A stretch of 64,000 nucleotides of DNA from Notospermus geniculatus. Taxonomy: Eukaryota > Nemertea > Pilidiophora > Heteronemertea > Lineidae. Below are positions 56,265 to 64,000 of the stretch, piece by piece (position 1 is the first letter of the stretch; every line of letters starts with the position of its first letter). The stretch lies in contig NMRB01000074.1 of the NCBI GenBank assembly GCA_002633025.1, forward strand, positions 608,315 to 672,314, given 5' to 3'. The notes beneath the pieces are model-generated. The model saw only the letters and a program-made list of their open reading frames with translations, did no database searches and was not told the origin of the DNA. Position numbers and translations under genes: made by a program.

Positions 56265-57081
56265 ATGGCGACGAGCGCGAATAAAGAAATTCTCGTCTCC
56301 CAAGATGTAGAATCAGATTCTGAGTCTGATTCAGAGTTCGAACCCGACTTACGAGTGTCCTGTCTCTCTGGTTTAGTTGAACTGGAAAAATTGTGCATAA
56401 AATCAGATTTGAAACTGTCGGAAGAGACGAATAGGTTCATGATATATCAAACCCTGAAGAAACTGGGTCCACACACAGCACAGCAGCTCATAGGAAAATG
56501 TACGTATGCATGTCATGATGTACACCCACCTGCACACCGTGTATGTGATGTACTATAGGCCAGTACTAAATTGAGACAACAAGCGTCAATTTGAGACAAA
56601 TACCCCATAACTTGAGTCAACAAGGAATTTTCATTATTTTTTGCAAGTTAACTATTGATGAGAAAGCTCAATTTATAAAACAAAAAACGAGCAAATCCAT
56701 GTGATTTTCACCAGAGTCATGGCCCCTACTACGGTACGGCCTAGGCCTTAGCTAGGCGAGCCTACTAGCATGACTAGGGCAGGGCCATACGATACAGCAT
56801 AGGCCCATCACCTACCACTTCTTGATCTTGGGTCTAGCCTACCATAGGCCTAAGTTAGGTAAGTAAATCATTGTCAGTGACAGTGAATGAGTGTAGGATG
56901 TTGCAATAATACATGTAATCATTTTCAAGGTTCCTGTTGTCACATGGTTGTTGAAATGTTTCTAATACATGTATATGTTTTTTTCATATTTATTCATTCA
57001 GTGGTGGAGAAAGGTTACATCAAGTGGGAAAGTGATGAAGATTTTGAAGTGGAGCGAATATGTGACCATTATCAAGATGAA
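56265..57081 (+). pseudogene. SUV39H: SUV39H exons 1-2, haplotype copy 1
   Basis: Exon 1 (56265-56499) and exon 2 (57002-57081) have intact frames and splice sites. They differ from the copy-2 exons by a single residue (Ile instead of Val in LC(I/V)KSD). No downstream exon follows before the second copy begins. The likely reading is an allelic fragment, not a separate gene. Confidence 0.8.
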
Positions 57082-57150
57082 GTAAGAAGAGAAACAATCA
57101 CATATTTTCAGTGGATTTTTTTGTTGTTGTTTATTTGGTCATTTAAAATA

Positions 57151-57372
57151 CACTACTCAAAAGAAGTTAAGGACCACTTTTCTCATAACTCATTCTGTTT
57201 CAGTCATTGCTTCAGAACACGTAATGCAACAACTGAAACTTACCACATATGTAATTCATCACAGTGTGTTTGAGGTTATTCAGGACAGTTTCATACCATT
57301 TTCAGCTGTAAAAACTGTCATATGAAAAAGTTGTGCACAAAATTACAAGTCCTTAACTTTTTTTTAGTAGTG
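57151..57372. mobile_element. Tc1/mariner-like MITE in SUV39H intron 2, copy 1
   Basis: The ends are CACTACTCAAAAGAAGTTAAGGAC and GTCCTTAAC...TTTTAGTAGTG (shown in parts), with TA on both sides (57149-57150, 57373-57374). The same insertion is at 60572-60805 in copy 2. Confidence 0.8.
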
Positions 57373-57519
57373 TAACTGTAGGCTCACATCTTTCCTATTG
57401 ATATGGAGTAAAGTGGAAGCTCCATTTCTCTTCCACCAAGGTTCATGACGAAGTGCAAGTTCCATTTCCTGATATTTCCAGAGCAAATCAAAAGAGTCGG
57501 ACAATAGCAGGCGCGGATA

Positions 57520-58701
57520 TATTTGTTTCTGTCCATATGCAGCACCTTCTTTTTCTCCACAGACAGTATACCACTCAAAATGCATTCCTGAAATATCACG
57601 GATGTATTTGAACAAGTCTTTGAGTATAATTTAGGTTTCTCTTCATCTCGATTGGTGTCCTTCTGATTAGATTATTATGGGATAGAAATTAACTGCATCA
57701 TCGCTTTCAGCTCAAAGCTTGCAGTTGGAGTAGGTCTATTTTATGGAATCCATGCCAGTACTGTACTGTAGTTTTTGATCTAGGCCTTGGCCTATGTTTA
57801 TTAGAACGGAGATGCTAGATGACAAAGTGGCCCAAGATTTAGTGCTTCTGCCAGGATTCCAAAAGGGCAGGGTATTTTTCGCCACCTCTGAAAAAGGGCA
57901 TGGTACTAGATTTGCAAGGGAGGGCATAGTTGTGTCAGTGAAAAGGCAACAAGACTTGTTGCCAGTCCTACCACACAACAAGCCACGGGAATGAAAAAGC
58001 CGCCGCCACTCGCCAATTCGTTTTTGCATGTTTTATGTCATTTTTTGATAAATAATCTGTCATTGTCTTCCACACTTCGGGTCTTTCTGTCATTGTTCGG
58101 AAAAGCTCTGTGTTGAGAATGGATTTACGCGAGTACCGCATGGCAGGTTTTCGATGGGACAGGGCCAGTTGATACTAGGGCATGGCGTAAAAAAATATTG
58201 ATCTGGTGAGGCAGGGCACTTTCTGAAAAGGGGCATGGTGCTAATTTTGGCCTTGAAAAGGGCAAATGGCGCTTGGAAAAAGGGGCATGGGGGAGCGCCA
58301 TTCCATTTTGCTCTAGCTGAAGCACTAAGATTTGCGCGAATTTTCCTGTAAATGGAAGACTGATGCCAGGTGGCGCCTGGTGTACAGGTGAAATTTCCGT
58401 TACGACGTAGGCCTAGGCCCCCTGTTGTCTCTCTTTATTGCATCCCTTGCCTTTGTCTACATTTGCCATCACCTTTTCCGTCGGCTCCTCGACCTACTTT
58501 TTTGCAGTTATAACCGCCCATACTTAACATTGTGTATGTAGGCCTACTGCACATGCTGCAGGCAGGCGACCAATCTTGATTGATTGTGTGGCCGACGCCG
58601 GCCTTTAAAAATCTGACCGAACGGGATGAATAGGTATAAACATTATCGTCCTGTACCTTCAGGCCTGTACCTAGAACGATTACATCATATTCTTCATCCA
58701 T
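57520..58701 (-). pseudogene. GDI: GDI exons 1-2, haplotype copy 2 (truncated)
   Basis: Exon 1 is complete at 58701-58657. Exon 2 is cut: 57587-57520 keeps [22 protein letters not shown] and then breaks into sequence from the far end of copy 1. The rest of GDI is not downstream, so only copy 1 joins the full gene. Confidence 0.88.
57841..58326. mobile_element. 486-bp element, present only in copy 2
   Basis: The ends are AGTGCTTC and GAAGCACT, with direct repeats AAGATTT at 57834-57840 and 58327-58333. Copy 1 carries the uninterrupted target GGCCCAAGATTTGCGCG at 54654-54670, so filled and empty sites are both in the window. The interior repeats AAAAGGGCATGG-type words. Superfamily unclear (hAT-like). 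Confidence 0.85.
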
Positions 58702-59534
58702 GACGACGGGTCAAAGAATAAAATAAGACAAAGACAGTGCAGGACCTTCCCGAAACGTCAAACCCAGAAATCCAAGATGGCTTCACACACGGGCGACGAA
58801 GGAAAGATAATCGGTATTCCTGCGAGAATAATATAGTGCATCAAATTAATACACAGTACCATGAGAAAAAAATTTAGGTGCCGTTCGTATACCCATAATT
58901 ATGATATTCATTATGATTCACACAGTTTCATATAAAATTGATTGGTATTTTTCAGACAATAGGCCTATAGGCCTAGCCACATTACTTTTCGCGTACTAAT
59001 CCGAATCAAATAATTAGTGACGCGGTCTTTGGCGAAGATCGTCAGAATCGACAAAAATAAAATTCTGTTTGCATATGAGTGGGGAGGCTGGATTTGATTT
59101 AAAGGATGTCCCTCGTGTTTCCATGATCTATCGGCAAAGAAAGTGCCTTTTACACAACGCTGTTCAACACTGTCTGAATGGTGATGGGGCCGCGCCGGCG
59201 CGGCGCACGAGAAGGGCAGGTCCCGGCCCTCCCTCTCTGCACCGGCCGGCGAGGGGGGCGTGGTACGGTGCGGCCTTGAGACTTCGCGTGCTGACCCTTC
59301 AGTTCAGTGAAAAGTGGGGCAAGCAATTTAAGTGAAATGTGGCGTCACGGCTATTACGTCGTATGTTTCAGCAAAATGAACTTCCCTCTCCACCACAGTT
59401 TTGTCGTATAGTTCATCACTCAAGAACACTCCACTCTCAGAATTTTGGTGGTGAGTTACTTTTGGGCAGGACTGTACCATCCGTTCTCACGTGACCAACT
59501 CCACAGCCAATGAGAGCTGCATCGATTTTACAAG
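58702..59534. promoter_or_regulatory. Bidirectional GDI/SUV39H promoter, copy 2
   Basis: These 833 bp have the same order of CpG block, CACGTG, CCAAT and AAGATGGCGAC as copy 1. The CpG block differs by small insertions and deletions (for example GCGCCGGCGCGGCGC). Confidence 0.65.
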
Positions 59535-62500
59535 ATGGCGACGAGCGCGAATAAAGAAATTCTCGTCTCCCAAGATGTAGAATCAGATTCTGAGTCTGAT
59601 TCAGAGTTCGAACCCGACTTACGAGTGTCCTGTCTCTCTGGTTTAGTTGAACTGGAAAAATTGTGCGTAAAATCAGATTTGAAACTGTCGGAAGAGACGA
59701 ATAGGTTCATGATATATCAAACCCTGAAGAAACTGGGTCCACACACAGCACAGCAGCTCATAGGAAAATGTACGTATGCATGTCATGATGTACACACACC
59801 TGCACACCGTGTATGTGATGTACTATAGGCCAGTACTAAATTGATACAACAAGCGTCAATTTGAGACAACTACCCCATAACTTGAGTCAACAAGGAATTT
59901 TCATTATTTTTTGCAAGTTAACTATTGAGAAAGCTCAATTTAGGTATAAAACCATAAAAACGAGCAAATACATATCCATGGCCCCCTACCTACATGTAGG
60001 CCTAGCCTAGGCTCTAGGTGAGCCTGCTAGCATGACTAGGGCAGGGCCATACGATACAGCATAGGCCCATCACCTACCCCCCGCGAGCACAGCATCACAT
60101 CACTTCTGTTCTTGGGTCTACCATAGGCCTAAGGCTAATGATCCATTCACGCGATTTTCTTGCCGCAGGCGCTCGAAAGCATTGTTTGTTTCCGCTGCGT
60201 TGGTCGTGGACAAAGGATGCGACATCGCGCGGTAGGAAAATCGCGTGAATGGATTCTTAGCCTAAGTAGGCCTAGGCCTAAGTAAATAAATCATTATTGT
60301 CAATGACAGTGAATGAGTGTAGGATGTTGCAATAATACATGTAATCATTTTCAAGGTTCCTGTTGTCACATGGTTGTTGAAATGAAATGTTTCTAATATA
60401 TGTTTTTTTCATATTTATTCATTCAGTGGTGGAGAAAGGTTACATCAAGTGGGAAAGTGATGAAGATTTTGAAGTGGAGCGAATATGTGACCATTATCAA
60501 GATGAAGTAAGAAGAGAAACAATCACATATTTTCAGTAGATTTTTTGTTGTTTATTTGGTCATTTAAAATACACTACTCAAAAGAAGTTAAGGACCACTT
60601 TTCTCATAACTCTTCTGTTTCAGTCATTGCTTCAGAACACGTAATGCAACAACTGAAACTTACCACACATGTAATTCATCACAGTGTGTTTGAGGTTATT
60701 CAGGACAGTTATATCATACCATTTTCAGCTGTAAAAACTGTCATATGAAAAAGTTGTGCACAAAATTACAAGTGACGTTGAAGTCCTTAACGTTTTTTAG
60801 TAGTGTAACTGTAGGCTCACATCTTTCCTATTGATATGGAGTAAAGTGGAAGCTCCATTTCTCTTCCACCAAGGTTCATGATGAAGTGCAAGTTCCATTT
60901 CCTGATATTTCCAGAGCAAATCCAAAGATACATGTATTGCTTGCTGAGTCGGACAATAGCAGGCGCGGATCCACGATTTTTCGCAGAGGGGGGTCAGGGC
61001 CACCGAGGTCGGTCGTTGCAGACAAGCGCCGAAGATACCTACGGGGGGTCTGGGGGTCCTCCCCCCGAAAATTTTGAAATCTAGAAGGCCGTAGATGCGA
61101 TTTCCTGGCATCTCAGTATCAAAACAGAAGCTTTATTCTTGCGTTTTTTTTCTTATTGTCACAAACTATTTTTAAAAAAAACAATTGGTGGTGACGAGCA
61201 GGGGGGGTCACGATCCCCAAAACCCCCCTCTGGATCCACGCCTGAATAGTGAATTTAGTGTCAGCAGTGTCATATGAAAAATAGCTGGTCGTTAAAGAGA
61301 ATCCGATCAATCTTGTTCTTATTGCAGGATGGTAAGAAATATTACCGAATCAAATGGAGAGGTTGGAGTTGGTCCCATAATACCTGGGAACCTGAGGACA
61401 ACCTAGATTGCCCTGATATTGTGCAGGAATACAATGAAAACTTGGATGGAAGAAGTGTCAAGCGAAAGATCAGTTGGAATCAACTGGAAAATCAAGAGTC
61501 CAAGAAAGCCCGTTTGGATGAGTTGTTCCATAAATTGATTCGTTTTGCTGGGAATATATCGCCTTCAATGTTCCTACGTGTGAAACCCTCAGAAATCGGC
61601 AACAAGTATCTGCAGAAGATCGTCAATGAAGGCCTTGTTAAATCTCTGAATGGGAAGCAGGGTAAGACACCTGTTTTGAAAAAGTTGAAGCGTGCTCCAA
61701 ACTATGCCAATAAAAACACTGCAGCTTACAAAAATGCAAAGAAGGAAGTGGAAAATGCCCTGCTCGTTTGGGAAAAAAAGATCAACAGCATTAACACTGA
61801 TCCTGCTAAGATTGTGGTGATTAATGGGGTCGACTTGGAAGGCCCTCCAGCGCATTTCACATTTATCAGTGACTACATTGAGGGTGAGGGAATCACAATC
61901 CCACAAGATCCTCTCATCGGTTGTGAATGCAACGACTGCTTTTCTGAAAAAAAGCAATGTTGTCCAGCCAATATGGGAACCGACTTCCCTTATTATAAGC
62001 ATAAGCGTGTTCGTGTACCGCCTGGAACGCCAATATACGAGTGCAACAAACGATGTAGGTGTGGAGTGGAATGCCCAAACAGGGTTGTACAACTTGGACG
62101 GAAGTTTAAGGTTGCTATCTTCAGGACAGAAAATCGAGGTTGGGGAGTGAAAACACTTCAGAAGATCAAAAGAGGATCGTTTGTTATGGAATATGTTGGA
62201 GAGGTAAGTTCAACTTAAGTTATAATCTGTTGGGAGGGGCAACATGTCATCGGGTATGTCGATTTAGAACTTGCCCTTCAGACAGGAGGACCCACTGGGG
62301 TATTTGTTTTTACCTTTTTACCCATTTTCGATATCAGGTTATTACAAGTGAGGAGGCAGAGAGCCGTGGCTATGTCTATGATGCGGAGGGAATGACCTAT
62401 CTCTTCGACCTTGACTTCAACGACGGTGACAATCCGTACACCGTGGATGCCAGGAATTATGGGAATGTTTCACACTTTGTTAACCACTCGGTAAGGTGAA

Positions 62501-63566
62501 GTCTTATTTTCCCCATTGAACAAAAGAAATGTATGGTGTTTGCAAAGAAACTTTCAATTCTGTAGTGTGCTGAGTGTTGTTGAGATTGTGGACTGCCAAG
62601 CTCTTATCATTGGAAAAGGATTAAATTACAGTAGTTGTATTCAATATAGTGCTACTGTATGAACACAAGTGAATTTCAAGTGCTGATTAAATCGTTGATT
62701 TTTCCAGTGTGATCCCAACATGGCAGTGTATGGTGTGTGGATCAACACCTTGGATCCTTTGATGCCAAGAATTGCTCTCTTCTCCACCAGAGACATTGAG
62801 AAGAATGAAGAGCTGACTTTCGATTACATGATGAAAAGTAAGTAACTCCAGGGACAGTAAAATTTCTTGGAACATTTAAAGTATACAGGAAGTATATAAT
62901 GTTCCCCATCATGCAGATTTGATGTTTGAAACTTTATTATCTTTTTCAGTTGATGCACACAATAAGAGTATGAACCAGTCAGTTGGAGGTGTAGATGAGA
63001 AAGAGAATGCTGTTATTCAGACAACAGGAAAGGGATCGCCTAATTTGGCCGATGTTGTGACATCTGAATCCAACTTGCCATGTCAAGACCAAGACACAAA
63101 GAAAACTGGTGGAAGAGCCCCAGTAATACAAGATCCACCTCTTGTGCCAGGTTCTCCCAGTGAGAAGAGTTCACCAATCAAGCATGGTACACCGAGAAAA
63201 TACTTTCAACCAACGGCTAAATCGAAAACACCTGACACATCCCCTCTGAAAATGAAGTCTGAAATCCGGAAACTTCTGGAATGTCCATCGCAGATGTTCA
63301 CATCATTGACTCAAGCTGCGGAAATAGCGACAAGTGAACCTGACTTCCTCCATCCAGATCCCTTGCCTGTTTTACCTCTGAAGTCACATCTTGCCGATGA
63401 CATCTTAATACCGCCACGACAAACATTTGATGACGCCGCATCTACCATTTCGAAGGCCAGTACTGATGTTTCACATGATGTATCAAAGCCGAAGGTTGTT
63501 CCTGTCAAGAAAAACCGCCTTGTCTGTCAGTGTGGTTCTAGCAAATGCCGTGGATTCTTGTTCTGA
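59535..63566 (+). CDS. SUV39H: SUV39H-type histone H3 lysine-9 methyltransferase (6 exons)
   Basis: Exons are 59535-59769, 60427-60506, 61328-62203, 62338-62490, 62708-62837 and 62950-63566, all in phase, 696 residues. Order: acidic/Ser N-terminus; chromodomain about 91-145 (FEVERICDHYQDE, YYRIKWRGWSWSHNTWEPEDNL); pre-SET about 304-365 with nine zinc-binding Cys (GCECNDC, CC, ECNKRCRCGVECPN); SET (RGWGVKTL, SFVMEYVGE, FVNHSCDPN, ELTFDY); post-SET CQCGSSKC at the C-terminus. All catalytic motifs are intact. It should trimethylate H3K9 and build HP1-bound heterochromatin. Human SUV39H1 has 412 residues. The extra length is mainly an N-terminal extension and about 190 Ser/Thr/Pro/Lys-rich residues between SET and post-SET. 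Confidence 0.96.
60133..60262. mobile_element. PIF/Harbinger-like MITE, present only in copy 2
   Basis: The ends are GGCTAATGATCCATTCACGC and GCGTGAATGGATTCTTAGCC, with TAA on both sides (60130-60132, 60263-60265). A 3-bp TAA duplication and GG-terminal repeats fit PIF/Harbinger. Copy 1 (near 56846) reads CCTAAGTTAGG without it. Confidence 0.8.
60572..60805. mobile_element. Tc1/mariner-like MITE in SUV39H intron 2, copy 2
   Basis: Same element and site as 57151-57372, with small insertions. TA flanks. Confidence 0.8.
60960..61244. mobile_element. CAGGCGCGGATCCA transposon in SUV39H intron 2
   Basis: The ends are CAGGCGCGGATCCACG and TGGATCCACGCCTG, flanked by AATAG on both sides (5-bp duplication). 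It is related to 54789-55061. Its left end is where copy 1 of the duplicated block breaks off (57508-57518). Confidence 0.75.
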
Positions 63567-64000
63567 TGGACAGATGGACAAAGAGATGATTTGTTTTCCA
63601 TATTTTGCTTGGGATTTTTCTGCCCTTGTAAATTTCAGGTAGGCAAAGCCATTAGTGCCTTTTTGATTGGTTATGGAATCATGGCTCACTGTAAACTTAT
63701 ATTTCTTGTGTCACTTTGTACATTGTAGTCATTCACTTTGTGAAATCATATATTTTCTAATCATTATTCGTTCTGAAGATAACTTGGGGTAATCATACGG
63801 GTAATAGACTACTAGATGAACGTTGCCTTCAGCCTCATTTTCGAATGTCCTCTATAATGACAACTTTGCATGTCTTACTAGAAATGCCAAGATCTAATGC
63901 GATTTGACTCAAATTTCAATGCCGATACAATAATATGCATTGCCAAGCATTGGCACTTGTCCTTTCTGTGTGTTTGAGGCTGAATCTCAGTTTTCACTAG
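63567..64000 (+). other. SUV39H 3' UTR
   Basis: AT-rich sequence after the stop with no further coding frame recognised. No clear AATAAA before the window ends, so the transcript end is outside or uses a variant signal. Confidence 0.5.

Larger units (their letters stand above)
54341..57518. repeat. Haplotype-duplicated block, copy 1 (GDI 5' / SUV39H 5')
   Basis: Contains GDI exon 1 and most of exon 2, the shared promoter, and SUV39H exons 1-2 (56265-56499, 57002-57081). It matches 57520 to about 60970. Copy 1 stops at 57518, eleven bases into the CAGGCGCGGAT end of the transposon that is complete in copy 2 (60960-61244). Copy 2 resumes at once inside GDI exon 2. Confidence 0.9.
57520..60970. 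repeat. Haplotype-duplicated block, copy 2 (GDI 5' / SUV39H 5')
   Basis: Counterpart of 54341-57518. It differs by the 486-bp element (57841-58326), the Harbinger-like MITE (60133-60262), absence of the 54789-55061 element and scattered small changes. It continues into the true SUV39H exon 3. Confidence 0.9.

Noticed and set aside
56265-57081. A second, separate SUV39 gene
   Set aside because: One residue differs from the other copy, no downstream exons follow, and the block ends inside a transposon; haplotype overlap is simpler.
60878-61084. Frame of about 68 codons in the SUV39H intron
   Set aside because: Lies inside the transposon at 60960-61244 and has no similarity to a known protein.
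1-64000. CRISPR array, prophage or bacterial operon
   Set aside because: Spliced animal genes fill the window. The regular repeats at 38.1-39.0 kb lack short repeat-spacer structure.

Overview
The window is animal nuclear DNA: genes with many short introns, GT-AG splice sites and dense short transposons. It reads like a highly heterozygous marine invertebrate deuterostome (echinoderm, hemichordate or amphioxus-like). Words such as AGGCCTA and TACATGTA are over-represented. The phylum cannot be fixed from sequence alone.

Layout: (1) 1-7.2 kb: a transposon-rich stretch with a four-pass MS4A/CD20-like membrane protein gene (+) and a tRNA-derived SINE. (2) 7.29-10.18 kb: a complete 11-exon NPRL2 gene (-), a GATOR1 subunit. 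(3) 12.08-43.24 kb: HUWE1 (-), the giant HECT ubiquitin ligase. It was reconstructed as 61 coding exons in phase, with UBA, UIM, WWE, acidic, UBM and HECT regions; one expected conserved piece is absent next to an N. (4) 50.61-55.42 kb: a complete 11-exon Rab GDP-dissociation inhibitor (-). (5) 59.54-63.57 kb: a SUV39H-type H3K9 methyltransferase (+), head-to-head with GDI across a CpG-rich promoter of about 0.83 kb.

The most interesting content lies in HUWE1 introns. Short repeated sequences there, all on the HUWE1 sense strand and usually one per intron, have C box, D box and terminal stem of box C/D snoRNAs. Two families carry antisense elements that match rRNA exactly where vertebrate U27 (18S A27) and U81 (28S, about A391) act. 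Two more families match 28S segments, and a fifth has an unassigned guide. One further intron holds a five-unit tandem array with H/ACA snoRNA structure. HUWE1 thus looks like a protein-coding multi-snoRNA host gene.

The assembly carries duplicated blocks at 24.2-26.4, 33.7-35.0 and 54.3-61.0 kb. Each has exon copies nearly identical, differs by small changes or transposon insertions, and meets at an N or inside a transposon end. They are best read as the two haplotypes placed in tandem rather than real gene duplications. The 54-61 kb block supplies filled and empty sites for several transposons.
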